From: Latescibacteria bacterium UBA6620
Lineage (GTDB): Bacteria; Latescibacterota; UBA2968
Assembly (NCBI GenBank): GCA_002433075.1
Contig: DJHM01000061.1
Span: forward strand, 154,482 to 218,481
Direction of reading: 5' to 3'
Length of the DNA: 64,000 bases
Part shown: positions 8,714-17,667 of the stretch, piece by piece
Layout: each line of letters starts with the position of its first letter
How positions within the stretch are numbered: position 1 is the first letter of the stretch
Translations under genes and position numbers: made by a program
The notes under the pieces: model-generated
The model's input: the letters and a program-made list of their open reading frames with translations, nothing else
Database searches by the model: none
What the model was told of the DNA's origin: nothing

Positions 8714-9718
8714 ATGAAACTCGGAATGGATCATATCGGGCCGATCACCGACGAGAAGCTTCGGTTCCTCCAGCAGATGGGCGTGGAGGGAATCATGGCG
8801 AGCCCCGACATCGGTCCGAACAGCAAGGGGTATCACGAGTACAACACGCTCCTGCATCTCAAGACACGTGTCGAAGCATTCGGCATGGAGCTTGGCTGCA
8901 TTGGAGGCAACACCCCCTGGGAATGGAACTACAAATGGATGCTCGGGCTCGACGGCCGAGATGAGCAGATCGAGAACATCCAGAACACGCTCCGGAACAT
9001 GGGCGCCGTTGGGATTCCAGTTTACACCTACAACATCCACGCGCTGCGCTTCTATCGTACCTCGTCGAGCACGCTCGTCCGAGGAGGCGCCCAGGGGACG
9101 AGCTTTGACGTCGATCTGGTCAAGGATGCACCGCTCTACGCGTCCACCGGCGCAAAGGTGGAGCTGATCCCGGAAGCCAATCGGAAACCCATCACCGATG
9201 GTGACCTCTGGTCGAACCTCGACTACTTCCTGAAGGCCGTCCTGCCGGTCGCCGAAGAGGCAGGGGTCAAACTCGGCCTGCATCCTGACGATCCCCAGGT
9301 CCCCGTGATCGGCGGCGTTGCTCGCATCATGCGCAGTCCTGAGGCGTTTCGGAAGGTCATCGACACCTACCCCAGCGACAGCAACGGTCTCCTCTTCTGC
9401 GTCGGGTGTTTCACCGAAATGGGCGCCAACGTTCCGGAGGAACTCCGCTACTTCGCAGAACGTGACAAAGTCCACTGGGTCCACTTCCGTAACACGACCG
9501 GCACGACTGAAAAGTTCGTCGAGACCTTCGCGGACTGCGGAGATACGGACATGTACCAGGCCGCCAAAGCGCTTCACGAATCCGGCTACCAGGGTTACCT
9601 GACCCCCGACCATCGCCTGCGTGTGGAAGGCGACAGCGACTGGGGACATCGCTACTGGGCGTACGGTCTCGGCTACAACAAAGCCGTGATCATGTCTCTG
9701 CGTTCGGAACTGGGCTAA
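8714..9718 (+). CDS. Mannonate dehydratase (UxuA)-like TIM-barrel protein
   Basis: A 334-residue TIM barrel that resembles UxuA, which converts D-mannonate to 2-keto-3-deoxygluconate. Typical stretches are LGLHPDDPQVPVIGGVARI (metal His and Asp region), NGLLFCVGCFTEMG, VHWVHFRNTTG and GYQGYLTPDHRLR near the end. It starts 7 nt after the PhyH stop with GTGAGGATGCC before the ATG. The product of a UxuA reaction is exactly the kind of keto-deoxy acid an HpcH aldolase could split, and such an aldolase is the first gene of this operon. It could equally be a related isomerase. Confidence 0.82.
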   Translation: MKLGMDHIGPITDEKLRFLQQMGVEGIMASPDIGPNSKGYHEYNTLLHLKTRVEAFGMELGCIGGNTPWEWNYKWMLGLDGRDEQIENIQNTLRNMGAVGIPVYTYNIHALRFYRTSSSTLVRGGAQGTSFDVDLVKDAPLYASTGAKVELIPEANRKPITDGDLWSNLDYFLKAVLPVAEEAGVKLGLHPDDPQVPVIGGVARIMRSPEAFRKVIDTYPSDSNGLLFCVGCFTEMGANVPEELRYFAERDKVHWVHFRNTTGTTEKFVETFADCGDTDMYQAAKALHESGYQGYLTPDHRLRVEGDSDWGHRYWAYGLGYNKAVIMSLRSELG

Positions 9719-9773
9719 TCAAACGAAATCATATAAACCGATCGAAAAGATTGACCCGCTCAAGGAGGGAAAC

Positions 9774-10838
9774 ATGAAGAAGATCTCGATGACGATGATT
9801 GCCTCAGCCCTCGCGCTCGGACTCTTCACGTTCGGCCAGTCACAGGCGGAATGCGGCCCCGAATCGTGGAAAGACTGCGCGGGCAAGCCTTGGGTGGACG
9901 GCGACAACATGGAAACCCCGCTCGGCAGCAAGTGGTGGCCTAATCCTCTCTGGGGCGAAGGCGACGAAGCCGGCTCGACAAATTGGTACACCAACCCCGA
10001 AGTGGTCCGGCGCGCCCTGGCGCAGGTAAAAACCGGAAAGGTCTACGGCCTGGCGCATCCCTATCACGCAAAGATGCCCCTGTTCGGAGAGCGGGGCTTC
10101 GCCTTGCGTATCCCGGGCACCCCGTCGGGCGGGCCCTTCGGAGCCAACAAACTCGTCTATCACGACGACTACCTCGCCACCGAGATCAGCCAGGTCGGGA
10201 CCCAGTTCGACGGGCTCGGCCACATCGGTGTGCAGATCGGTGCGGACGGTGATCGCGACAACATGCGGTGGTACAACGGCTTCACGAACACCGAAGTCGG
10301 CTCCGCTTACGGAATGACGAAGCTGGGCGCCGAGAAACTCCATCCCATCGTCGCCCGCGGCATCCTGATCGATCTTGCCGCCGTGCTGGGTGACATGGAA
10401 GCCGGCCAGGCCGCAACCATGGAAGATGTTCGCGCTACCTTGAAGAAACAGGGCATGGAGGACTTCGAATTCGCCGAAGGGGATGGGATCTTCTTCCGCT
10501 ACGGCTGGGAGAGAAACTGGGAGGATCCGGAAGCCTATAACGTCGGTTGTCCCGGTGTCGACATGAGCGTGGCTCGATGGGTAGCCGAAGAGGTCAAGGC
10601 GGGCGTGACAGGTGGGGATACCTGGCCCGGCACGGACCCCGTGCCGTATCCTGGCGAGGAAGCCTGCGGTTTCTGCATCCACACGTATCTGCAAACCCGT
10701 CACGGCATCGTCAATCACGAGAACCTGGCGCTCAAGCAACTGGCCGATGCGGGTGTCTACGTCTTCGCCTACATTTTCAACCCCGCCCCCATCGTCGGAG
10801 CCACGGGGTCGATCGGATCACCGGTCGCCATTCGATAG
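9774..10838 (+). CDS. Secreted cyclase family protein (kynurenine formamidase fold)
   Basis: A 354-residue protein with a clear Sec signal peptide (MKKISMTMIASALALGLFTF... cleaved near SQA-EC, residue 25). It belongs to the cyclase/KynB-like amidohydrolase family, metal-dependent hydrolases. The metal motif, usually HxGTHxDxPxH, reads QVGTQFDGLGHIG, so the first His of the GTH triplet is Gln. GTDPVPYPGEEACGFCIHTYL and NPAPIVGATGSIGSPVAIR are typical late motifs. AAGGAGGG lies 5 nt before the ATG, the strongest site in this area. It is the last gene of the operon, followed by a strong hairpin. The substrate is unknown. Confidence 0.85.
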   Translation: MKKISMTMIASALALGLFTFGQSQAECGPESWKDCAGKPWVDGDNMETPLGSKWWPNPLWGEGDEAGSTNWYTNPEVVRRALAQVKTGKVYGLAHPYHAKMPLFGERGFALRIPGTPSGGPFGANKLVYHDDYLATEISQVGTQFDGLGHIGVQIGADGDRDNMRWYNGFTNTEVGSAYGMTKLGAEKLHPIVARGILIDLAAVLGDMEAGQAATMEDVRATLKKQGMEDFEFAEGDGIFFRYGWERNWEDPEAYNVGCPGVDMSVARWVAEEVKAGVTGGDTWPGTDPVPYPGEEACGFCIHTYLQTRHGIVNHENLALKQLADAGVYVFAYIFNPAPIVGATGSIGSPVAIR

Positions 10839-10863
10839 AACGCACCAGGCACAACTGCGACAG

Positions 10864-10903
10864 AGGGCCCTCGTGTTGTCACCATCGGCAGCACGAGGGC
10901 CCT
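10864..10903. terminator. Terminator-like hairpin
   Basis: Perfect 12-bp arms AGGGCCCTCGTG and CACGAGGGCCCT enclose a 16-nt loop 25 nt after the cyclase stop. Only a short T-run (GGCTTTG) follows. It marks the end of the 7043-10838 operon and the start of the patchy segment. Confidence 0.65.
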
Positions 10904-11210
10904 GGCTTTGCCGTAGCCCACTCGCCCGGTCACCAGATCAGAAGCATCTGCTTCTACCCTGCAACCGCATCGCGCAGCAGATTCACATCCAGATGTACAA
11001 GCAAAAGAATCGGGCGTTAGAATAAGCCATCAGGAATGGCCGGCTCCTTCGTCCAAAGTGACACGACCCTTGGCAAGCCGCGGCGAATACCCACTGGCAG
11101 TTCGCGAATCCTTCCTGATCTGGTTGCGTGTGCGACGTACGTCGCAGATAGGTAGTTAAGGGAAATGGGAGCAACGCTTCACACTGATTAACCCCTACCT
11201 AGAAGGCACA
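10904..11210. other. Intergenic stretch, no gene recognised
   Basis: About 300 nt without a convincing reading frame. The sequence becomes less GC-rich. It contains GGGCGTTAGAATAAGCC near 11013 and a CGACGTACGTCG palindrome near 11132. I see no recognisable gene. Confidence 0.4.
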
Positions 11211-11792
11211 ATGGCTGACACAGACCTCACACCAGCCCAGCAAGCCATGATGGACACACTGGCTGAGCACGCAAAGGCGGAGCTGGGCGACAGAGACCTC
11301 GATGGCACGCTCTCCACAATGACGAACAACCCATACATCCTGTTCGTTTCGTCTCTAACTGGCGGAGATGATAGAGCTGGTGTAAGGGAGTTCTATCGTG
11401 AATTGATGGATCAATTGCCAGATGACTTAAAGCTGAATCCCATCGCACGCACGATCGGCAGCGACCGGGTTGTCGGTGAATGTATCCTTACCTTTACGCA
11501 CAGTGTTTCCATGGACTGGTTACTGCCCGGACTCCCGCCCACGGGCAGGAAGGTTGCGATTCCCTTGGTTGTAGTTTTCACCTTTGAGAATGGGATGCTT
11601 GCAAGTGAGAGGGCGTACTGGGATCAGGCTTCCTTATTGCAGCAACTTGGGCTACTCGAGCGTGGAGGGCTGCCGATAGCAGGCATTCAGGGGGCAGAGA
11701 AACTACGCCAATTGACGGGGGCGAAGATTTATCCCCTCTGGTCTAAGAAAACAAGATTTCTTCAGTCTTCGATATGGTCCCACTTCCCTTAA
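11211..11792 (+). CDS. SnoaL-like / NTF2-fold protein
   Basis: A 193-residue soluble protein that resembles the SnoaL-like polyketide-cyclase / ester-cyclase group of the NTF2 fold. Supporting stretches are DLDGTLSTMTNNPYILFV, REFYRELMDQLPDD, ECILTFTHSVSMDWLLPG, and the late RAYWDQASLLQQLGLL, which is characteristic of this group. The upstream site is weak (ACCTAGAAGGCACA). Codons end in A or T more often than in the genes before 10.9 kb. The function is unknown. Confidence 0.72.
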   Translation: MADTDLTPAQQAMMDTLAEHAKAELGDRDLDGTLSTMTNNPYILFVSSLTGGDDRAGVREFYRELMDQLPDDLKLNPIARTIGSDRVVGECILTFTHSVSMDWLLPGLPPTGRKVAIPLVVVFTFENGMLASERAYWDQASLLQQLGLLERGGLPIAGIQGAEKLRQLTGAKIYPLWSKKTRFLQSSIWSHFP

Positions 11793-11861
11793 CTCACCGT
11801 GCGCTATATGACATTGGCTCTTGCCATGACCGAAAAGTACAAAGGCTAAAGTGAGGTTTGC

Positions 11862-12186
11862 GTGCATTCACCAACAAGGAGAAACGGGATCCAGATTGGC
11901 CGCATCTTCACAACCATCTCAGGCTTATTGGTTACACAACTGTGTCTTCTTCCGTCAGTGAGGGCACAGCAAGCTATATCTGATAGCACTATTCAGCAGA
12001 TCACAAAAAGAACGGGTTGAAACAGGACGTAATCCCGGAATCGTAGTCGGCCTTATTGATAAACAGGGCCCTCGCGTTTTTTCCTACGGGACCTCATGAC
12101 GAAGCGATGTCGTACTTGATGGAAATACAGTTTTTGAAATTGGTTCGGCTACGAAGGTGTTTACGGCTATTCTTCTCGTTGAGATG
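11862..12186 (+). pseudogene. Serine hydrolase (beta-lactamase-like, S12) N-terminal remnant
   Basis: Conceptual reading from a GTG at 11862 gives a signal-peptide-like leader (GRIFTTISGLLVTQLC then LLPSVRAQQ). After one frameshift in the A-run at about 12006-12010 it gives VETGRNPGIVVGLIDK, then SYGTS, an in-frame TGA at 12097-12099, and then VLDGNTVFEIGSATKVFTAILL. GSATK is the SxxK catalytic motif of class C beta-lactamase-like hydrolases. The match stops just after this motif and runs in frame into the GNAT gene. A full protein would be 350 or more residues, so this is a dead 5' fragment. Confidence 0.78.
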
Positions 12187-12216
12187 ACCGGCAGGTTTCC
12201 CAGGGAGAAATCCATC

Positions 12217-12855
12217 ATGGAAGCTAGACCTTCTCGTTCGATAGTCCCGCTTCCCGTGAGCCAAATAGGACAGGCGAGTGATCTGATAGCACGGGCATTC
12301 TTTGATGATCCGATAGACGTATACATGGAGCCAGATGAACAAGTACGTGCGCGTATGGGCCGCAGACACCTGGAGGCATTCGTCAGATACTGTCATCTCG
12401 CAGGAGAGGTATGGACAACAGAAGGAAGCATCGAGGGTATTGCAGGTTGGCTTCGCCCAAGGAGTGGTGAGGTCTCCCCCAAACTCGAGGTCCAGGCAGG
12501 CATGGATGCCATCCCTTCTCTTATTGGTACCGAACAATGGGAACGTATAGCGGCAATAGTCGACTGTCTTGAGACTCTGCATGAGCAAGACATACAGATG
12601 CCGCATTGGTACCTCATGCTGTTGGGAACAGAACCCAACGTACAGTGCCGGGGTATTGGGAGTCAGTTGCTGCAGCCAGTTCTAACACGCGCCGATGCTG
12701 AGGGAATCCCGTGCTACGCGCAAACCAGCAATCTGAGAAATGTCCCTTTCTACTCAAAGCATGGATTCGAGCTTCTAGTGGAGGTAGACGAACCCGAGAG
12801 CGGCGTAAGAATCTGGACGATGTTGCGTGAGCCGCGGGGTGGGAAGACGAGTTGA
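12217..12855 (+). CDS. GNAT family N-acetyltransferase
   Basis: A 212-residue acetyl-CoA-dependent acyltransferase. The acetyl-CoA pyrophosphate loop is VQCRGIGSQLL, preceded by the beta-4 strand WYLMLLGTEP and followed by NVPFYSKHGFELL. I start it at the ATG at 12217, with GGGAGA upstream. The open frame extends upstream into the serine hydrolase remnant (GSATK motif), which does not belong to this fold. The acceptor substrate is unknown. An attC-like palindromic element begins 38 nt after its stop. Confidence 0.82.
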   Translation: MEARPSRSIVPLPVSQIGQASDLIARAFFDDPIDVYMEPDEQVRARMGRRHLEAFVRYCHLAGEVWTTEGSIEGIAGWLRPRSGEVSPKLEVQAGMDAIPSLIGTEQWERIAAIVDCLETLHEQDIQMPHWYLMLLGTEPNVQCRGIGSQLLQPVLTRADAEGIPCYAQTSNLRNVPFYSKHGFELLVEVDEPESGVRIWTMLREPRGGKTS

Positions 12856-12892
12856 TTCAGCCTGGTGGGCCCTCCCCGTTACTGCGACAGCC

Positions 12893-12979
12893 GATAACAC
12901 CGGAACCGCGAACGCCCCGCCAACCGGTTTCACCCACACCGCCTCTCGGCGGCGGCGCGGTCACCTCAAACGTTAGGCG
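12893..12979. repeat. attC-like imperfect palindrome, copy 1
   Basis: About 87 nt with nested complementary segments: TAAC near the left end with GTTA near the right, ACCGCG with CGCGGT, and a central ACCGCC-TCT-CGGCGG. The right end GTTAGGC fits the integron R' consensus GTTRRRY, but the left end GATAAC fits less well. It is homologous to 22226-22305. The remaining parts of the 309-nt gap up to 13164 hold no recognisable gene. Confidence 0.55.
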
Positions 12980-13164
12980 TAACCAAAAAAACCTGAGACA
13001 ATCAGACTCCTACGTCCGAGTTACACTATAGGAGGGTTGGTTTCTGACCTCCAGAACCAAAAGGAGCAGACTTGGAACGGGTCTTCTCGAATCTCTACCG
13101 CATCGGGGGCGAGTCCGACAAGCGCGGACAAGATGAGCAACCGTAAAAAAGGAGAACCATTGCT

Positions 13165-13992
13165 ATGTACATCGGATGTTATGATGCTTCCGTTAAAGAT
13201 CTGGGGAATTACCGTTTACGACTCGAGGAATTGGCGCGTCTCGGATTCCGCAGTGTCGGATTAGCTATTAACTGGGAGGAACACCCGGCGAACCTTGGGG
13301 AAGATGAAAAGGCAGGCATTGACGATCTGGTGAAGACGTATTCCCTGGAGGTGAGATTGCATCCAGATCTGGCTTATGTGTGGCAACTGGCACAGCAAGA
13401 AAAGATAGACCTGCTGGTATGTGCTCGCAGGGAGCTCGAGCCGGTCATCGAATGGGGACTCAGGCTCAACGCCTACTCCATTTGCTGCGACAGCATCCGT
13501 CCACTACTGAAGGAAACGGTGGAGGTATTCAAGTTGATGCTCCAGATGAGCCGGGGGACCGATCTCAAATTCGGTGTCGAAAATAGTCAGAAAGGGGTGA
13601 TCAATTCCCCCGAGCGACTTAACCAGGCGGTGGAGATGGTTGACGACCCACGGATGGGCGTACTGATCGATACCGGTCATATTAACACAACCATTACCAA
13701 TAGATGGAACTCGTGCACGAGTCCTGAGGAGTTTCTCTCTGCGCTTGATGTGCCGATCTGGGATACGCACTTGCAAAACAACAGTGGGAAGACTGATGGA
13801 GGTCTCACTGTGCGCGATTCTGAAGGGACGATAGATATGCCCGCCCTTTTACGGGCTTTCCATGCAATCGGCTACACGGGGGGCCTCCTATTCGAGTGTA
13901 AGCGTGGGAACCGGACATTTCAGCAGATCGAGAAGATCCTCGTAGAAGATAAGATCTACCTGGAGAGGATCATTCAGGAAATATCTTCTTAG
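13165..13992 (+). CDS. Sugar phosphate isomerase/epimerase-like TIM barrel
   Basis: A 275-residue member of the xylose-isomerase-like / AP endonuclease 2 superfamily. Metal ligands expected for the fold can be placed at FGVEN (Glu), VLIDTGHIN (Asp and His), and LLFECKRG (late Glu). AAGGAG lies 11 nt before the ATG. The codon usage has more A/T third positions than the similar barrels at 25043 and 45589, which suggests a different origin. The substrate is unknown. Confidence 0.82.
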   Translation: MYIGCYDASVKDLGNYRLRLEELARLGFRSVGLAINWEEHPANLGEDEKAGIDDLVKTYSLEVRLHPDLAYVWQLAQQEKIDLLVCARRELEPVIEWGLRLNAYSICCDSIRPLLKETVEVFKLMLQMSRGTDLKFGVENSQKGVINSPERLNQAVEMVDDPRMGVLIDTGHINTTITNRWNSCTSPEEFLSALDVPIWDTHLQNNSGKTDGGLTVRDSEGTIDMPALLRAFHAIGYTGGLLFECKRGNRTFQQIEKILVEDKIYLERIIQEISS

Positions 13993-14125
13993 CAGGAAGC
14001 TTGAGATCCCCTTCCGAGCCTTCCAGCGGAGAACGACAACTCCGGAAAGGATCGCGCGAGGATGGGTTGTACTGCCTCGGTGAAGAAGAGTCGGCAGAGG
14101 TCTATTTATACCCTTCAGAAATTCG

Positions 14126-14614
14126 GTCATCCGCTACGTTCTCTTCCTGGATGCGCTTGCGCTTAACGAACAAAGGTTTGCGACGCGCGGTAGCCACGTG
14201 TGCGAGGGGGGGCAAAAAGATGCCGTAGATCAGCCTTTGATAGATACACTACAGAATCCCTACTCTCTCCTGCCCGCATGGAAATTCGGCGCATTCTTCG
14301 TGGGTGTTTTCTTTCTTACCAAAGTTGCAACAGTTCATCTTGGGGAACAGGGTATTTATCCGGCCAGTGCCATTGCAGGACTGGCAGATGCCAGCGCTGT
14401 TTCCCTTTCAGCTGCAACCATGGTAAACCACGGATCTCTGTCTGTTCCTGCTGCAGGGCGGGCTGTCCTGGTTGCTGTTGCCATGAATGCCCTTGCAAAA
14501 TGGATTATGGTACTAATTAATGGCAATAGGGATCTCACTTTTTGGTTGGGAGGCGGCTTTGTGACCATGACAGGAACAGGCGCAGTGTTGATGAGACTTC
14601 TCTATACTTCTTAA
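14126..14614 (+). pseudogene. DUF4010/MgtC-family membrane protein, C-terminal remnant
   Basis: The frame encodes NPYSLLPAWKFGAFFVGVFF, then GIYPASAIAGLADASAVSLSAA and GRAVLVAVAMNALAKW. This is the pattern of the C-terminal membrane half of DUF4010 proteins, which normally exceed 400 residues. Homology seems to begin around VIRYVLFLDALALNEQ at 14126, without a start codon or ribosome binding site. A GTG at 14198 is the only start-like codon in good position. It is a truncated gene, and the rest is not seen nearby. Confidence 0.65.
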
Positions 14615-14686
14615 CGCTCCAGAAACTTGTGGTGGATGACTTGGAAAATGTCCAAAGTGTACGGGCCGTTGGAGGTACGTCGATGA

Positions 14687-14884
14687 AGTACCATAGTATC
14701 TCTTCAAGTCACATACCGAAAAGGCAAGCCGCTCGCTGCTTATCTATACCTGGCAAAACCTGGGCAGAAGAGCACGCGGACTGAAACCATTTCTGAGGAC
14801 CTTGTCATTGATTACGGCAAGGATAACACACCTCTTGGTATAGAGATTGTTTCGCCCAGCCTCCAAGAATCCCGCGTCAGATAA
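14687..14884 (+). CDS. DUF2283-like small protein without clear start
   Basis: The frame reads VTYRKGKPLAAYLYLAKPG, then RTETISEDLVIDYGKD and TPLGIEIVSPS, ending at a TAA at 14882-14884. This is the DUF2283 pattern (Y-x-L-x-x-x-K then E-x-I-x-x-D-x-V-I-D-x-D/Y, then GIEI). The frame is open from 14687, but no ATG, GTG or TTG lies in front of VTYRK. An ATG at 14682 (MKYHS) is in another frame, so one indel near 14690 would restore a normal MK-start. It is likely a slightly damaged gene. DUF2283 genes often sit near toxin-antitoxin-like genes; none is seen here. Confidence 0.6.
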   Translation, partial: STIVSLQVTYRKGKPLAAYLYLAKPGQKSTRTETISEDLVIDYGKDNTPLGIEIVSPSLQESRVR

Positions 14885-14925
14885 CTACCCACCCAAGAGC
14901 CCGACCCCACCCCTCCCCCATACAC

Positions 14926-14956
14926 AGCCGCGTGATGATTTCAGCCACGCGGCTTT
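14926..14956. terminator. Terminator-like hairpin
   Basis: 9-bp arms AGCCGCGTG and CACGCGGCT enclose a loop of about 11 nt and are followed by TTCGCG. It lies 40 nt after the DUF2283 frame. The rest of 14957-15104 shows no gene. Confidence 0.5.
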
Positions 14957-15104
14957 CGCGTACGCACTCTGCACGAATGCAGCAGCGTCGTGGGTGTTTG
15001 TCCGTTAACCGAAATTCCCCACCACCCCTGAACAACGTGTAAGGCAGGCAGATTCACGGTCGCGCAAAATCTGATCCTTTCGCGGACATAAAGGGAGATA
15101 ACCC

Positions 15105-16544
15105 ATGGCGAGTATTGACGACTTACTGCCGCTCGATGCTCTGGCACAGGCAGAGCTTGTACGAAAAGGCGAGGTTCAGGCAATTGAGCTGGTGGAAGCA
15201 ACTATCGCAGGTATCGAACGCGTGAATCCGCAGTTGAATGCAGTGATTACACCTATGTATGATCAAGCGCGCGAGGCTGCTAAAGGCAAGCTGCCCGATG
15301 GCCCCCTCGCGGGGGTTCCGTACCCTCTCAAGGATCTGGTTGCATCGTATGCCGGCGTACGGCTCGCATCGGGTGCAGAAATACTGAAGGACTACGTTCC
15401 GGATCACGACAGCGAACTGGTGATCAGACTGAAGAATGCAGGGCTCATTATCCTTTGTAAGACGAACACTCCTGAGATGGGGTGTAATGTAACGACCGAA
15501 CCTAGACTGTTCGGTCCCTCACGCAATCCCTGGGATACCACACGGACGACGGGCGGATCAAGCGGCGGGTCGGCGGCATTGGTAGCCGCTGGTGCGGTTC
15601 CCGCAGCGCACGCCAACGATGGGGCCGGATCGATCCGGATTCCGGCTTCGTGCTGCGGCGTGTTCGGCCTCAAACCCACCAGATCGCGTAATCCATGGGG
15701 GCCAGACGCTGGCGACTGGGCAAGCGGTCTGGCCGCAGAACACGCCGTGACGCGTTCGGTGCGGGACAGCGCAGCTCTCCTCGATGCCACCTCGGGACCC
15801 GATGTCGGCGATCCTTACTGGGCACCCATACCGGAAAGGCCGTTTCTTGAGGAGGTGGGGACCAGTCCTGGCTCTCTCCGCATTGCCTTTACGACCAAGA
15901 CGCTCAAGGATGATGCTGTTCATTCCGATTGCGCCGATGCCGTACGAGATGTAGCGAAACTCTGTGCTGACTTAGGGCACGAGGTGGTAGAAGCGTCTCC
16001 CGCCATTGACGGCGAGATGTTCGAGCAGGCCTTCAGCACTGTGTTCACTTCGGGAACTGCAGGGGTGGTAGATTTGATCGGTCAGCTCAACGGCAAGACA
16101 TTTACTGCCGATCAGTTGGAACCACTCACTGGATTCGTGTATGAAATGGGCCGTGGGCACAGTGCATCAGATTATCTGGGCGCTGTAGGGACGATTCAAC
16201 TTCTGGCGCGTGAGATTGCGCGTTTCTTTGTCGATTGGGACGTCTGGCTCACCCCAACGTTGGGTGAACCACCAGTAACCCTTGGAACCTTCGAGGTTTC
16301 ATCCGACCAGTCCCCACAGGAAGCCCTTGACCGCGTTTGGCAGTTCATTCCCTTTACGCCCCTGTGCAATGCCACCGGGCAACCAGCGATGTCGGTTCCT
16401 TTGTACTGGAATGATGAAAACCTGCCTATAGGGCCCCAATTCATCGGTCGGTTTGGCGATGAGGCGTCGCTCTTCAGGCTCGCAGCACAACTCGAACAGG
16501 CCCGCCCCTGGGCGGATCGACGACCACCTGTGTCAGTGCCATAA
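15105..16544 (+). CDS. Amidase signature family hydrolase
   Basis: A 479-residue amidase-signature enzyme hydrolysing C-N amide bonds. The Ser-cisSer-Lys triad is visible: Lys76 in GVPYPLKDL, the cis-Ser in the GGSSGGSAA loop at about 154-162, and the nucleophile Ser in DGAGSIRIPASCCG. GLKPTRSR follows, as in classical members. The length is normal. AAAGGGAG lies 7 nt before the ATG. The closest functional groups are 6-aminohexanoate-cyclic-dimer hydrolase-like and GatA-like amidases. No gatB or gatC is nearby, so this is not a tRNA amidotransferase subunit. Confidence 0.9.
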   Translation: MASIDDLLPLDALAQAELVRKGEVQAIELVEATIAGIERVNPQLNAVITPMYDQAREAAKGKLPDGPLAGVPYPLKDLVASYAGVRLASGAEILKDYVPDHDSELVIRLKNAGLIILCKTNTPEMGCNVTTEPRLFGPSRNPWDTTRTTGGSSGGSAALVAAGAVPAAHANDGAGSIRIPASCCGVFGLKPTRSRNPWGPDAGDWASGLAAEHAVTRSVRDSAALLDATSGPDVGDPYWAPIPERPFLEEVGTSPGSLRIAFTTKTLKDDAVHSDCADAVRDVAKLCADLGHEVVEASPAIDGEMFEQAFSTVFTSGTAGVVDLIGQLNGKTFTADQLEPLTGFVYEMGRGHSASDYLGAVGTIQLLAREIARFFVDWDVWLTPTLGEPPVTLGTFEVSSDQSPQEALDRVWQFIPFTPLCNATGQPAMSVPLYWNDENLPIGPQFIGRFGDEASLFRLAAQLEQARPWADRRPPVSVP

Positions 16545-16815
16545 ATAAAGAGAATTGTCTATGGTGCCTGTCTATTGCTGCCCTGAACGTCAGAGCCGAT
16601 TGAGGCAGCCCCTCCCAGAACTTCAGTCAACACGGCACCCCCGGCTTCGCTTCGATCCGCAGAAAACCGCTCCGCGGCTTCGGGGATGCCGAGGACGTTA
16701 AGCAAAATGCCGTTTCGAAGATCAGAGCCACCAGTTCGATGAAACAAGCAAGCTGGAAGCCGCTCAGATTGTGGGAAGCGTCGGCACATCTGATCGGGAA
16801 CCGGAGGATCTAAGG

Positions 16816-17438
16816 ATGAATGACGAGATCGGAATCACGTTCATGCGCCACGGTCGATCCCGGGCTGATGATGAGGAAGTCATCGAGGGGAGATACGACT
16901 CTCCACTCACTGAGGTAGGCCGTGAACAAGCCGTCCGGCGAGGCGAAGAACTAAAGAAGAGAGGCATCGAGTTCGATGCAATCATTGCCAGCACGCTTGT
17001 CCGAGCTTCAGAGACTGCGAGAATCGTCGGGGAGATATTGGGGATTGAAGTCGAGCCGGACGCTGACTGGATGGAAAAGGACTATGGCCCTCTGGGGGCA
17101 TGTCGTTTGCAGACGCACAGAGAACATATCCCGCGCCGGACTTCCACAATCCATTCGAGCCGCACGTTGTAAGTGTAAACGCGGGTGAGAGTTTGTGGGA
17201 TTTCTATGGCCGTGCGGGAAGAGCCTTGGAGAAGTTGATTCGCCGTGGTCCGGGACAATACCTGGTCATCGCACACGGTGGGGTTCTAAACGCTGCACTA
17301 TGGTGCATCTGTGGGGCACCGCCACAACCGACCGGCCAAGGGCTCAGCTTCTCGCTTGGAGATACAGGATATATCAGGACGCGATATGCTCCCGGAAGGC
17401 ACCAGTGGGGAATCTATGAACTGAAGCCAGGTGCATAG
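16816..17438 (+). pseudogene. Histidine phosphatase (phosphoglycerate mutase family), frameshifted
   Basis: Two overlapping frames make one protein. Residues from the ATG at 16816 give ITFMRHGRS (RHG phosphohistidine motif), ASTLVRASETA and MEKDYGPLG. The frame then changes at a GGGGG run (17094-17098) and continues MSFADAQRTYPAP to YLVIAHGGVLNAAL (second catalytic His) and ends at 17438. The total, 623 nt, is one nucleotide short of 208 codons, so one lost G explains it. GGAGG lies 8 nt before the start. It may be a sequencing error or a recent mutation. The family dephosphorylates sugar phosphates and similar compounds. Confidence 0.78.
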
Positions 17439-17667
17439 GGTATTGAGAGTAAGAATCTGACATGAGAGTGCTTGTGTAGAAGACGGAACGGCGCTCGGCC
17501 GTAGTTCTCGTCGATGCGCCGCACATCCTCATCAGTCAGCGTCGGTGCGGACCTGAGTTGAGATGTCTTTGACATTTCTTCGAACCAGACTAATCTGCCT
17601 GTCGATCTAAACCTGACGGAAACACCTTTTATCGGATAAAGACGTTGTCCCACGAGCGTCTGCTTTC

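Noticed and set aside
16559..16789. Minus-strand frame of 76 codons between the amidase and phosphatase genes
   Set aside because: It looks partly protein-like (GGAVLTEVLGGAASIGSDVQ) but has no ribosome binding site and I recognise no family; possibly a gene remnant.
17414..17653. Minus-strand frame of 79 codons
   Set aside because: It overlaps the phosphatase end, shows no known motif and has no clear start signal.
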